DNA of 64,000 bases from an uncultured Helicobacteraceae bacterium (GCA_944323885.1 CALUUD010000001.1:663131-727130); one strand, 5' to 3'. Positions 49,524-58,946 are shown, numbered from the stretch's first letter. Translations and numbers: made by a program. Notes: generated by a model not told the origin, from the sequence alone.

Positions 49524-50210
49524 TTGAAAATAATAGCTGGTAATTTTAAATCTAATCTTACTAGAAAAGATAGTTTAGAATATGCAATAAAGCTAGATTC
49601 TATGCTAAGTAATAGAATGCATAATAATAAAGATATATATATATTTCCATCAAATACTTCACTGATGCAAAATAATTATCAATATATCACTATAGGAGCT
49701 CAAAATTGTAATGATAGTAATAGTGGTGCGTTTACTGGAGAAACATCATTATTGCATTTGAATGAATTTAATATTGACACCATTTTAATAGGACATAGTG
49801 AGAGGCGGAATCTTTTTTTTGAAAATGATAATATATGTGCAAGAAAGTTTGAATATTTTAAATCTAATAACTTTAAAATTTTTTATTGCATTGGGGAGAG
49901 TTTAGAAATAAGAAATAGTGGAAAATATTTAGATTTTTTAAGATCTCAACTAAGCTTTATTGATGCATCATTTAATAATTTAGTAATAGCATATGAACCT
50001 ATCTGGGCTATTGGAACGGGAGTAAATGCTAGTGTAGAGCAGATTAACGAGTGTATAGAGTATCTAAAAAATATTAGTAATGCACCTATTATTTATGGTG
50101 GTAGTGTGAATAAAAATAATTCAAGTGATATTTTAGAAATTAGTGATGGCATTCTAGTTGGTAGCGCTAGTCTATCAGTAGATTCGTTTTATCAAATTAT
50201 TAATAGCTAG
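49524..50210 (+). CDS. tpiA: Triose-phosphate isomerase
   Basis: A glycolytic/gluconeogenic barrel of 228 residues, shorter than the usual ~250 as in other Campylobacterota. Active-site residues are Lys in AGNFKSNLT, His in IGHSERR and Glu in AYEPIWAIGTG; the phosphate loop is IIYGGSVN. The start is TTG at 49524 with AAGGTGA 6 bases upstream. Confidence 0.97.
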   Translation: MKIIAGNFKSNLTRKDSLEYAIKLDSMLSNRMHNNKDIYIFPSNTSLMQNNYQYITIGAQNCNDSNSGAFTGETSLLHLNEFNIDTILIGHSERRNLFFENDNICARKFEYFKSNNFKIFYCIGESLEIRNSGKYLDFLRSQLSFIDASFNNLVIAYEPIWAIGTGVNASVEQINECIEYLKNISNAPIIYGGSVNKNNSSDILEISDGILVGSASLSVDSFYQIINS

Positions 50211-50235
50211 TTATTGTTTTAATTAATGTATTAAA

Positions 50236-50268
50236 ATCTATTTAGAATCTTAAAGATTCTAAATAGAT
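50236..50268. terminator. Bidirectional terminator: 33-base palindrome containing an AGAATCT/AGATTCT pair
   Basis: ATCTATTTAGAATCTT and its exact complement flank a single central A, between the convergent ends of tpiA (50210) and porB (50271). The 16-bp arms make it the strongest hairpin in the window. Confidence 0.8.
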
Positions 50269-50270
50269 GC

Positions 50271-51215
50271 TTATATCCTTGCTTCTTCTCTTCTTTGCAA
50301 ATATTCCCATCTTTGATTCACATCTTTTTGAAATTGTTCAATGATGTGTTCATTCTCGGGTTTAAATAAATGCTTAAATCTCCCTTGCGCACCTAAATAA
50401 TCTCTAACAGGAATAATATTTTTTGGTCTATATGTAATATTTAATTCTTTTCCATCAATAATTTCAAATAAAGGAAATACTAGTGAATCTACAGCTAGAT
50501 CGCTTACCTCTACTGTCTTGTTTGAGTTAAATCTCCATTCTGTAGTACAAGCACTCATTGCATTTATAAAAGTTGGACCCTCTGTATCAAGTGCCCTTTT
50601 TATTTTTTTGTTCATATCTTTCCATTTGTTTGGTGCCACTTGAGCTACATATGGTGCTCCATGTGCAGCCATAATCAATACTATATCTTTCTTTCTTTCT
50701 TTCTTTCCATAACTTGTTGTCCCCGCTGGTGATGTAGAAGTAGATGAGCCAAGAGGTGTAGATCCGCTTCTTTGTCCACCTGTATTTGCATAGACTTCAT
50801 TATCAAGGCAGATATATGTTATATCATGACCCCTTTCAAAACATCCACTAATCCATTGAAATCCTATATCATAAGTAGATCCATCCCCTCCAAAAGCAAC
50901 AAATTTTGGTTTTTCTCCAGTGTATTTACCTTTTTTTACTAATGCTTTATACATTGCCTCAGCACCAGAAATAGCTGTAGAGCTGTTTTCAAATCCAATA
51001 TGAATCCAAGGAACATTCCAAGATGTATATGGATATACAGCAGTAGATACTTCAAGACAACCAGTCGAAGCCCCAATTAATAAAGGCCCTTCAACAGCAT
51101 TTAATACTTCACGAACAATCATTCCATGTGCACAACCTGGGCACAATAAGTGTGATCCTTCAAATCTTTCTGCTATGCTTGAAAATTGTTTTAAATTTTT
51201 AATTTCTCTTGTCAT
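50271..51215 (-). CDS. porB: Pyruvate:ferredoxin (flavodoxin) oxidoreductase, beta subunit
   Basis: The thiamine-diphosphate-binding subunit, 314 residues. LLCPGCAHGMIVREV near the start and the TPP motif AFGGDGSTYDIGFQWIS, plus LDNEVYANTGGQRSGSTP, are diagnostic. Por decarboxylates pyruvate to acetyl-CoA and reduces ferredoxin or flavodoxin; it replaces pyruvate dehydrogenase in Helicobacter. Last gene of porCDAB. Confidence 0.96.
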   Translation of the reverse strand: MTREIKNLKQFSSIAERFEGSHLLCPGCAHGMIVREVLNAVEGPLLIGASTGCLEVSTAVYPYTSWNVPWIHIGFENSSTAISGAEAMYKALVKKGKYTGEKPKFVAFGGDGSTYDIGFQWISGCFERGHDITYICLDNEVYANTGGQRSGSTPLGSSTSTSPAGTTSYGKKERKKDIVLIMAAHGAPYVAQVAPNKWKDMNKKIKRALDTEGPTFINAMSACTTEWRFNSNKTVEVSDLAVDSLVFPLFEIIDGKELNITYRPKNIIPVRDYLGAQGRFKHLFKPENEHIIEQFQKDVNQRWEYLQRREEARI

Positions 51216-51227
51216 TTTCAGCTCCTA

Positions 51228-52451
51228 TTAAAAAAATCCTAAGTCTTTTCCACGAAGACCTAAAAATTGTTGTGTTGGATGTGTAAGTTTTCTAGCTTTT
51301 GCATTTTCATTTAGTTGCATATAAACTTCTTCTAGATGCTTTTGAGTTAAATCTCTTCCACCAAGTCCATATATATAGTTTGAAATAATAGGATGTTTTG
51401 TGTCTTGTGCTTGATATACTGCTGCAGCTACTTCATTAAATAACATACCTAATGTTCCTGCAGGAAGGCTTCTATCAAGAGTTGCTATAGCTTTTGCATT
51501 TTTTAATGCTTCTCCAAGTTCAACATATGGAAATGGGCGTAAAGATCTAAATGATACGACTCCAGCTTTAATTCCCTTTTCTCTCATTTTTTTACTTGCT
51601 ACTCTTGCAGATTCTACTGTTGTTCCAAGTGCTACTATTATTAAATCTGCATCATCTGAGTCATATTTTTCAACAAGGTTATATTTTCTGCCGGTTAATT
51701 TTGCAAATTCGTCAAATACTTCTTTTATTACTTCTTGTGAGTTCATTATTGCATTATGCAATTGTGCCTTATGTTCAAAATGCCAATCTTCTTCTGTTTG
51801 AGATCCATAAGTAACTGGTTTGTCAAAGTCAAGCATTGCATTATATTTTTTGTAATCTCCAACAAATTTATATGCTTCATCATCACTTAATGGACTTACA
51901 TTTTGTGCAGTGTGTGAACATATAAAACCATCTTGGTTTATTATAATAGGTACTCTAACTCTTAAATCTTCAGCAATTCTAAATCCCATAAGATTAAAAT
52001 CGTAGGCTTCTTGTGGGTTATATGTGCATAAATTTATCCATCCCGTATCTCTACTTAGATACATATCAGAGTGATCCCCATTTACATTTAGCGGTGATGC
52101 TAAAGCTCTATTTACTAAGTTTAGCAATATAGGAAGTCTCATTCCAGATGCTTGATACAATACTTCAACCATTAATGCAAATCCTTGGGAACTTGTAGCA
52201 GTAGCTACTCTTCCTCCAGCAGCTGCAGCACCAACGCATCCACTCATAGCAGCGTGTTCAGATTCTACCATTACAAATTCTCCATCTATATATCCATTTG
52301 ATACAAAATTTCCATAATTTTGAACAATTGGCGTAGATGGAGTTATAGGATATGCCGCCACAACATCTATTTGTGCTTGCCTCATAGCTTGAGATGCTGC
52401 CATATTCCCATCCCAGACTTCAACTTTTTGTAATTCCATTTTTAATGCCAT
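51228..52451 (-). CDS. porA: Pyruvate:ferredoxin (flavodoxin) oxidoreductase, alpha subunit
   Basis: A 407-residue subunit with the pyrimidine-domain motif VVAAYPITPSTPIVQNYG, SEHAAMSGCVGAAAAGGRVATATSSQG, and VSFRSLRPFPYVE in the transketolase C-domain. It lies between porD (10 bases upstream) and porB (12 bases downstream). Confidence 0.96.
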   Translation of the reverse strand: MALKMELQKVEVWDGNMAASQAMRQAQIDVVAAYPITPSTPIVQNYGNFVSNGYIDGEFVMVESEHAAMSGCVGAAAAGGRVATATSSQGFALMVEVLYQASGMRLPILLNLVNRALASPLNVNGDHSDMYLSRDTGWINLCTYNPQEAYDFNLMGFRIAEDLRVRVPIIINQDGFICSHTAQNVSPLSDDEAYKFVGDYKKYNAMLDFDKPVTYGSQTEEDWHFEHKAQLHNAIMNSQEVIKEVFDEFAKLTGRKYNLVEKYDSDDADLIIVALGTTVESARVASKKMREKGIKAGVVSFRSLRPFPYVELGEALKNAKAIATLDRSLPAGTLGMLFNEVAAAVYQAQDTKHPIISNYIYGLGGRDLTQKHLEEVYMQLNENAKARKLTHPTQQFLGLRGKDLGFF

Positions 52452-52461
52452 ATCACTCCCC

Positions 52462-52854
52462 TTATTTTCTTTTTTCTTCTTTTTGTGGCCATTGTTTTAT
52501 TATTTCTTCATTATCCATGTAATCACTATACATAAGAAGTGATTTTGGATTTGTTGGACATACGCTAGAGCAAACTCCACATCCTTTGCAATGCACATAA
52601 TCTACACCTTGCATAGACTCACCTCTAACCAATATAGAGCTATCAGGACAGTAAAGCCAACAATTAAAACAATTTATACAATGATCGTTATTAAACACAG
52701 GTTTATCAACTCTCCAATGGGCTACACTCGCTGTATATGAGCTATTTTGTGTATAATTTCTGTTTTCTTGTTGCTTAGAGATATTATCATTACCAGAATC
52801 CTCAAATGGAAATAATACAGATCCTATTTCAAATTCATTCCAACCTTTTTTCAT
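52462..52854 (-). CDS. porD: Pyruvate:ferredoxin (flavodoxin) oxidoreductase, delta (ferredoxin-like) subunit
   Basis: A 130-residue electron-transfer subunit with two [4Fe-4S] motifs, CINCFNCWLYCPDS and CKGCGVCSSVCPTNP, in its C-terminal half. The N-terminal ~50 residues are longer than in archaeal PorD, as in H. pylori. It passes electrons from the TPP subunit toward soluble ferredoxin/flavodoxin. Confidence 0.94.
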   Translation of the reverse strand: MKKGWNEFEIGSVLFPFEDSGNDNISKQQENRNYTQNSSYTASVAHWRVDKPVFNNDHCINCFNCWLYCPDSSILVRGESMQGVDYVHCKGCGVCSSVCPTNPKSLLMYSDYMDNEEIIKQWPQKEEKRK

Positions 52855-52865
52855 AATATACTCCT

Positions 52866-53426
52866 TTATTTTACTTCGTTATATGCTCTTCTTATGGCTA
52901 CCATATTTTGATCTATGATTGCTTGAGGAAGTTTTTTTCCTAGGACTTTCTTAAATGATTCTAAAAAGAAATCTAATTCCAGTAATCCAGATATTTTTAT
53001 AAACGCTCCAAGCATCGGTGCATTTGGTATAGGTTTGCCTAGCTCCTCTTGTGATATTTTTATACAATCAAGTGTGAAGACATCTTTTCCTTTTAATTGA
53101 GGTTTTTTTATTATTAGCTCATCTTTACTTAAATGTGTTGTTATGATATATTTCGTGCTTTCTTTTTCAAATTCGCATATATCTGTTATAAATGTTAATC
53201 CTGGATCTATCACTAAAACATAATCTGGATTCATAAATTTTTCATGATTTATGATTGTATCATCATCAATTCTATTATATGCCGTCATTGCAGCACCTCT
53301 TTTTGCAGAGCCATAAAATGCAAATGCTTGAACTTTTTTTCCTGTTCCTGATACCACATCAGCTAGTCCTTTTGCTCCTGTTACCGCTCCTTGACCTGCA
53401 CGGCTATGCCATCTAATTTCTAGCAT
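52866..53426 (-). CDS. porC: Pyruvate:ferredoxin (flavodoxin) oxidoreductase, gamma subunit
   Basis: A 186-residue gamma subunit with the family start EIRWHSRAGQGAVTGAKGLAD and the central SAKRGAAMTAYNRID. First gene of the por operon; AGGAG lies 6 bases before the ATG. The upstream leader holds two overlapping hairpins. Confidence 0.95.
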   Translation of the reverse strand: MLEIRWHSRAGQGAVTGAKGLADVVSGTGKKVQAFAFYGSAKRGAAMTAYNRIDDDTIINHEKFMNPDYVLVIDPGLTFITDICEFEKESTKYIITTHLSKDELIIKKPQLKGKDVFTLDCIKISQEELGKPIPNAPMLGAFIKISGLLELDFFLESFKKVLGKKLPQAIIDQNMVAIRRAYNEVK

Positions 53427-53772
53427 ACTTTACTCCTAAACATTAAAGTTAAGCGTATCTTTTGATACTTGCTTTTTACAAGAAAAAGCATTTATTGAAT
53501 GTTGTTTTTAATAAAAAAGTTTAATTGATATTCCTTTTTAATTAAAACTCAATTATATATTTTATTACATAATATTAAGCTGTAATATTTTTTGCTATTT
53601 AAGTATGTTTTATGGTAGATATGTTCTACAAATATCTTTATAGTATCTTAATATTACTAGAATGTAGAAGTTGTTACAATGTTATATATTTTTAATTTGG
53701 TAGCTACTTAGATTATAACTAAAGTTTATTTTGTTGCTTCAATTTCTTGATAAAATTGTTTTAAAATATAAT
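53427..53772. other. por upstream region: promoter-like box and overlapping leader hairpins
   Basis: No gene is seen on either strand. On the minus strand TATAAT lies at 53557-53552, giving a leader of about 120 bases. The leader RNA can fold into GCTTTTT/AAAAAGC (53471-53489) or a GTATC/GATAC stem (53455-53468) extended by AAGC/GCTT. The two compete for the same AAGC. The left part reads AT-rich without visible signals. Confidence 0.4.
53552..53557 (-). promoter_or_regulatory. Candidate -10 box of the porCDAB operon
   Basis: TATAAT on the minus strand within TATATAATTGAG, 126 bases before the porC ATG. It is the only perfect box noticed in the gap. Confidence 0.4.
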
Positions 53773-54417
53773 TTATAGATTGTTTATAAATTTTACTGCC
53801 TCAAGTGTATCTTTGAAAATATATGGACTGATACTTTTTAAATCTTGAATTTCACCATATCCACTCAATACTCCAATACCAATAATTTCTGCACTTTTTG
53901 CAGCTTGTAGATCAAGTATAGTATCTCCAATCATATAGATTTTGTTTTTATTAACATTTAGTTTCATAGAATCTAGAGCTTTTATAATTGGTTCTTTGTG
54001 CGGTTTTGTATGGTTTACATCTTCTTTTCCTATAATTGTTTTAAAGTATTTATCTATCCCAAAATATGTTAATAACTCTTTTGATGAATTGCTTGATTTT
54101 GTGGTTACAATACCTAAGTGTGCAAAATTGCTTGCCAGCATAATAGAATCTAATACATTTGGTATTAAATATGTGAATCTATTGCATATTTTTATATAAT
54201 GATTCTTATATTCATTGCAATATTTTTCTATATATTCTTCTTTTGCTCCAAAAAATTTAAACATATCATTTAGTGTATATCCAATAAATTTAGATACTTC
54301 TTTTTTGCTCAATATTGGCATATTGTTATCTATAAATACTTGTGTAAAGCTTTTATATATAGCATCTGTAGAATCTATTAATGTGCCATCCATATCAAAT
54401 AGTATTATTTTATCCAT
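53773..54417 (-). CDS. HAD-superfamily phosphatase (phosphoglycolate phosphatase-like)
   Basis: A 214-residue HAD hydrolase with a helical cap. The nucleophile motif is LFDMDGTLIDST, motif II TTKSS, motif III the Lys in KPHKEP and motif IV MIGDTILDLQAA. It fits the Gph/PpaX group, which acts on phosphoglycolate or pyrophosphate; the substrate is not certain. It lies 8 bases after the MATE gene. Confidence 0.88.
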   Translation of the reverse strand: MDKIILFDMDGTLIDSTDAIYKSFTQVFIDNNMPILSKKEVSKFIGYTLNDMFKFFGAKEEYIEKYCNEYKNHYIKICNRFTYLIPNVLDSIMLASNFAHLGIVTTKSSNSSKELLTYFGIDKYFKTIIGKEDVNHTKPHKEPIIKALDSMKLNVNKNKIYMIGDTILDLQAAKSAEIIGIGVLSGYGEIQDLKSISPYIFKDTLEAVKFINNL

Positions 54418-54425
54418 TGTAACCC

Positions 54426-55751
54426 TTATTGTATTTTAAAGTATTTTAGTTCTTTTTTTAAAATATATATACTAATAATAAATGCACAAAATAATGATAC
54501 TGGATAGCTAACCCAAATACCAATTTCTTTAAAAAAGTGTGCAAAAATTGGTAATAATATGATCATAAAAACAAGATTATGTGCAGCAGATACTATTGTA
54601 GACGATATATTTCTTCCTATTGCCTGTAAAAATGCTGCAATGATTATATTTGATCCAAGAAATAAGTATCCAAAAAAGTATATTTTTACAGCAAATATTA
54701 AATCATTTAATATTGTTGTATCATTACTTAGGAATATTTTAGCTATATATGGTATCCCAATAAATAACACAATATATATAGATATACCCATAGTGGTTGC
54801 AAATATCATACCTATTTTTAGTGTTTTTAGTGTGCGCTCTATTTGTCCTGCACCAAAATTATAACTTGCAATTGGTTGTAGTCCATGAGATATTGATAAT
54901 ATACTTCCAAAACAAACTGCCCCAATATACATAATGATACCAAGTATTGCCGCACCTTGTTGTCCAGATATTTTTATTAAAAATGTATTCATAAGGATAA
55001 TTGTAAAACCAAATGCAAACTCTGATAGTGATGGCGCAACACCACTTTTGATTGTCATTTTCAATGCTTGTATGCTAAAAACTTTAATAAAATATAATTC
55101 ACCTCTTTTACATATAAAATGCCACAATACAATAATAAGTCCAAAAAGATGTCCAAGTATTGTTGAAAATGCAGCTCCAAACATTCCCCATTTAAATATA
55201 AAAATGAATATATAATTTAAAATGATATTAATGATTGCACCAGAGGCAAATGATATCATTGCTAGATTTGGTGCTTTATCGTTTCTTGCAAATGTGCATA
55301 ATGTAGATTGTAATAATATTATTGTACTACCAATTATAATAACACTTAAGTAAGGCATTACATAACTCAATAATTCACTATTACTGCCAAGCAAGATTGC
55401 TAATTTTTCTTTAAAAATATACATAATAGTTGAAGTAAAGATTCCAAGTAACATTAAACAATAAATAGTAGAACTAAATATAATCCTTGCTTTGTGTGCT
55501 TTATTTCTACCAAGTGACATACTAGCTAAAGCCGATCCTCCTATTCCAAATAATAATTCAACTCCAACAAACAATGAAAATATAGGCGTTACTATTCCAA
55601 TAGCACCAAGTCCAGCCTCTCCAATACCTTTACCAACGAAGATTCCATCTACTATCACATATGTTGATAAAACAAACATACTAACAAATGATGGTATGTA
55701 GTATGATAAAAATAATTTAAAAATAGGTGTATTTATAAGGTCTTTTGCCAC
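54426..55751 (-). CDS. MATE-family efflux transporter
   Basis: An inner-membrane antiporter with 12 predicted helices in two repeats (VIVDGIFVGKGIGEAGLGAIG near the start; GLQPIASYNFGAGQIERTLKT in the second half). It would export cationic compounds or metabolites using Na+ or H+. The GTG at 55751 (441 residues) is preferred: GGGA lies 7 bases upstream and the protein then starts AKDLINTPIFKLFL, as in the family. A TTG 18 codons earlier extends the frame. Confidence 0.88.
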   Translation of the reverse strand: MAKDLINTPIFKLFLSYYIPSFVSMFVLSTYVIVDGIFVGKGIGEAGLGAIGIVTPIFSLFVGVELLFGIGGSALASMSLGRNKAHKARIIFSSTIYCLMLLGIFTSTIMYIFKEKLAILLGSNSELLSYVMPYLSVIIIGSTIILLQSTLCTFARNDKAPNLAMISFASGAIINIILNYIFIFIFKWGMFGAAFSTILGHLFGLIIVLWHFICKRGELYFIKVFSIQALKMTIKSGVAPSLSEFAFGFTIILMNTFLIKISGQQGAAILGIIMYIGAVCFGSILSISHGLQPIASYNFGAGQIERTLKTLKIGMIFATTMGISIYIVLFIGIPYIAKIFLSNDTTILNDLIFAVKIYFFGYLFLGSNIIIAAFLQAIGRNISSTIVSAAHNLVFMIILLPIFAHFFKEIGIWVSYPVSLFCAFIISIYILKKELKYFKIQ

Positions 55752-55841
55752 AAATATATCCCAATTGTTTTTTTGTAATTCTAGTGTGTTGATAATATAA
55801 GTCAATAAACTTATATCTTAGAGGTTAGGCATAAATAGCTA

Positions 55842-57449
55842 TTAACTTTTAATTGAGATAGTATCATCTGCATTTTGCTGATCTGCAAAATTTATATTTT
55901 GAAGTCTAAGTTTTAGATCTGATGGAGATGTAGCTTTTTCCATAGCAGCTTCCTCACTTACAATTCCATTTGTTACAAGTTCAAATAGGTGTTGATCAAA
56001 TGTTTGAGTATGATAAATTTCTTTTCCTTCAGCTAGTGCTTCGAGAATCTCGCCATCTCTCCCTTCATTTATAATTAACTCAATTCTTGGTGTTTTAAAC
56101 AATAATTCAACGGCTGCAATTCTTCCACCACTTGTTGATTTTAATAATCTTTGTGATACAACAGCAGAAAGCGTGCTAGATAATGTAGCTCTTATCCTTG
56201 ATTGATCAATACTTGGAAATACAGATATGATTCTATTTATTGTCTCTTTTGCATCAATTGTGTGAAGTGTAGATAATACTAAATGCCCAGTTTCTACGGC
56301 ATGAAGAGCCATTTCTATTGTTTCAATATCTCTCATTTCACCTACAAGAATAATATCTGGATCTTCACGAAGAGCAGCTTTTAATGCTTTTGCAAAACTA
56401 TTTGTATCCATTCCAACACTTCTTTGATTTATCATGCTTTTTATATCTTTGTGGACAAATTCTATAGGGTCCTCTATTGTTATTATATGTTTTGCTTTTT
56501 TTTGATTTATTTCATTAATTATTGCAGCCAATGTTGTTGATTTACCAGAACCTGTAATACCTGTAACTAGAACTAACCCACGCTCCATGGTTACTATTTT
56601 ATTTAATGCCTCTGGTAATCCTAATTCTTCTATTGTACTATGTGTTGTTGGTATTGCTCTAAATGCAAATGATACACCTTCCATTTGAAAAAATATATTC
56701 ACCCTAAATCTAGTGTTTGCATCATATATATATGTCATATCTAGTTCTTTTTCTATAATTAAATCTTGAAATCTTCCTCTTGTTAGCTCTTTTGCAAATG
56801 TTAATGCATCATCTTTACTTAAGATTTCTTCACTAAAAACAACGATATCACCATTAATTCTTGCTCTAATTTTGCTACCTGCTTTTATATGCAGATCGCT
56901 ACCACCTTGGTTTATTAATTTTTTTAAATATGATCTAACACGCTTTGTTAGGCTAAAATCTAATTGTTCTATATCTACTTTTATTTGCGATAAATTGCTA
57001 TTTCTGCTCATATTATCAATATAATTATCTAGAATAGCATCTTTTAATGTATCATCGTTTGTTTCACTTTTATTTGTTTGTGTTTGAACAGAATCTGCTT
57101 TTATATTCTGATTTATGGTATTTTGTATATTTTGTTTTAGAGGTGTTTCTTGTTCTTTTATTTTGACTTCATTTCTTTGCATTTGTTGATTTGTATTTTG
57201 TTGTGCTGTTGTAGATAGTTTTATAGATTCCATCTTATTGATTGTTGGCTTTAGTGTTGTTTGTGTTTGAACAGAATCTGCTTTTATATTCTGATTTATG
57301 GTATTTTGTATATTTTGATTTGTTGCATTTATGTTTTGTTCATCTATTTTTACATTATTTAACATGATTGGTTTAGCATTAGCAATCATATCAATCCCAT
57401 TAATCTTTGGTACAGATGTAGTTTGTTGATTTTTTAATTTTATTTCCAT
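55842..57449 (-). CDS. PilT-like type IV pilus retraction ATPase with a Gln/Asn-rich N-terminal extension
   Basis: A GspE/PilT-family hexameric ATPase of 535 residues. The C-terminal ~370 match PilT: HIKAGSKIRARING, Walker A GITGSGKST (~300), the Asp box DIILVGEMRDIETIEMAL (~361) and the His box VLSTLHTIDAKET (~393). PilT is normally 350-380 residues. Here a ~165-residue low-complexity extension rich in Gln, Asn and Thr precedes it, with a 20-residue exact repeat (residues 45-64 and 106-125). Pilin genes nearby support a pilus or DNA-uptake role. Confidence 0.88.
   Translation of the reverse strand: MEIKLKNQQTTSVPKINGIDMIANAKPIMLNNVKIDEQNINATNQNIQNTINQNIKADSVQTQTTLKPTINKMESIKLSTTAQQNTNQQMQRNEVKIKEQETPLKQNIQNTINQNIKADSVQTQTNKSETNDDTLKDAILDNYIDNMSRNSNLSQIKVDIEQLDFSLTKRVRSYLKKLINQGGSDLHIKAGSKIRARINGDIVVFSEEILSKDDALTFAKELTRGRFQDLIIEKELDMTYIYDANTRFRVNIFFQMEGVSFAFRAIPTTHSTIEELGLPEALNKIVTMERGLVLVTGITGSGKSTTLAAIINEINQKKAKHIITIEDPIEFVHKDIKSMINQRSVGMDTNSFAKALKAALREDPDIILVGEMRDIETIEMALHAVETGHLVLSTLHTIDAKETINRIISVFPSIDQSRIRATLSSTLSAVVSQRLLKSTSGGRIAAVELLFKTPRIELIINEGRDGEILEALAEGKEIYHTQTFDQHLFELVTNGIVSEEAAMEKATSPSDLKLRLQNINFADQQNADDTISIKS
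57074..57134 (-). repeat. 61-bp direct repeat, copy closest to the ATPase core
   Basis: Identical to 57257-57317; the two copies are offset by 183 bases (61 codons), so a recombination between them would delete exactly 61 codons and keep the frame. It contains one AGAATCT word. Confidence 0.9.
57257..57317 (-). repeat. 61-bp direct repeat, copy closest to the N-terminus
   Basis: Exact copy of 57074-57134, encoding the peptide NQNIQNTINQNIKADSVQTQ in the linker of the PilT-like protein. Confidence 0.9.
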
Positions 57450-57612
57450 ATAGCCTCTTTAAAATAATTACTTAGGGCATTGTATTACAATTTAAGTAAA
57501 ATGTAAAATTGATTTTCTTTGGCTTTTATTTTGGTTATGATATTTAAGGAATATTTAATTACAATGATTGAATCTAAACGAAAAGTAAAAATTAATTTCA
57601 AGGATTGATTAT

Positions 57613-58029
57613 ATGAAAAGAGCGGGTTTTAATATGATAGAACTTGTATTTGTAATTGTAATAGTTGGTATTTTAACTGCTATTGCTATTCCTAGATTAT
57701 CAGTAAGTCGTGATGATGCTTGTATTGCAAGACTTAGAGCAAATTTATCTGAAACAGAAACGATATTATCAAGAGAGTATACAAAAAAGTTTTTACAAGG
57801 TACTCAATTGAGTGGTACTGAATTGCTTAATCACTTAAAGACATTAGAGTCTGGTAATAGCGATGGTTGCTCATTTGTCGTTAATAGTTCAACAAGTGTA
57901 ACTGCTAGTGTTAGATCAATCAATGTTAATTTACAAGTTACTAATAATGCTACTACAAAATCCCCAACCCTTACTTGCGATGCTAATAATGATTTATGTA
58001 GAAAATTAACCGGTAAGGCAAAACCATAG
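57613..58029 (+). CDS. Type II/IV pilin-like protein
   Basis: A 138-residue prepilin: MKRAG-FNMIELVFVIVIVGILTAIAIPRL, with the prepilin peptidase site, Glu5 and a Pro-kinked helix. The C-terminal domain has four Cys (DDACIARL, DGCSFV, LTCDANNDLC), probably two disulfides. It is divergent from the PilT-like gene across a 163-base gap and has CAAGGAT upstream of the ATG. It could be a pseudopilin of a type II-like or DNA-uptake machine. Confidence 0.85.
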   Translation: MKRAGFNMIELVFVIVIVGILTAIAIPRLSVSRDDACIARLRANLSETETILSREYTKKFLQGTQLSGTELLNHLKTLESGNSDGCSFVVNSSTSVTASVRSINVNLQVTNNATTKSPTLTCDANNDLCRKLTGKAKP

Positions 58030-58040
58030 TTATTTTATAG

Positions 58041-58946
58041 TTATTCTATTTTTAGATTAATATTATAGGTCTCATTTATAGAATTGATAATCTCTATAAT
58101 CTCGAGGCTTTTTTTGATAGCAGCTTCATTGCTTAATAGGTTAAAAAAAGTTATATTTGGGTGTTTTTTTGAAATATCTAGTAAAATATTATTTGTTCTA
58201 CCATTTATAATTTTATAAGAGTTTTCCATAATTTTATTAAAGTAATTTAGTGCTAGTTTTGTATTTTTTCCTTTATTTATATCTTTTTCTATTTCTTTTA
58301 ATACATTTATAATTTTTGTATCATTTATTTTATTGCCTTTTGTTTTTATATGCATCATTATATTATTTATACTATATTCATAGAAACTTGGAGTAGTGTT
58401 ATCAAACCACTCTTTTAGTAAATAAAATATGCTTTTATTTCGAAATTTTTTTTCCCTTAGTAGTATATTAAGTTTGGCATCTAAATCAAAATCATTAAAA
58501 TCAAGATATACATTTCGTTCAAGTGTTACAAATCCAAGTTTAGAATCTTCTTTGTGTAAATTTAATGTATATATAAATTTATTTGGTAATAACGATAAAT
58601 AAGGATTCTTATTATTGTGTGTTATGTTGTTTATTTCTATATTAACAGAGATGTTATTATATGTGATATTTTTAATTCTTAAATTTATATTATTTAATTC
58701 TATATTTATTTTATCATTATATATATTTGCAAATTTAATAGTGCATATGTGTTTTAGAAAACCACTACATTCAACCGGTGCTATTTTTGTATTTAATGAG
58801 TAGCCCTCTAGCTCATTTTGTATAGAATTTATATATGTTTTTATAGCATTTTGTTCCAATCGCTTTAAATATTCATTTGCAATAAATAAGAAAAAACCTG
58901 CAGCACATACACCAATAATGATGATAAAAACAGCCCTTTTTTTCAA
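58041..58946 (-). CDS. Unknown membrane-anchored periplasmic protein
   Basis: About 301 residues: one N-terminal membrane anchor (FIIIIGVCAAGFFLFIA) and a large extracytoplasmic part with strands like INIELNNINLRIKNITYNNISVNIEINN, recalling AsmA/DUF945-type repeats. Two Cys (VECSGFL and HICTIKF) may pair. The TTG at 58946 is preferred, 6 bases after GGGA; a TTG four codons earlier is the alternative. It is convergent with the pilin gene, 11 bases apart. The function is unknown. Confidence 0.6.
   Translation of the reverse strand: MKKRAVFIIIIGVCAAGFFLFIANEYLKRLEQNAIKTYINSIQNELEGYSLNTKIAPVECSGFLKHICTIKFANIYNDKINIELNNINLRIKNITYNNISVNIEINNITHNNKNPYLSLLPNKFIYTLNLHKEDSKLGFVTLERNVYLDFNDFDLDAKLNILLREKKFRNKSIFYLLKEWFDNTTPSFYEYSINNIMMHIKTKGNKINDTKIINVLKEIEKDINKGKNTKLALNYFNKIMENSYKIINGRTNNILLDISKKHPNITFFNLLSNEAAIKKSLEIIEIINSINETYNINLKIE

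Noticed and set aside
57074..57317. Possible CRISPR or tandem array
   Set aside because: There are only two copies of a 61-bp unit inside a coding frame, with no spacers and no cas genes.
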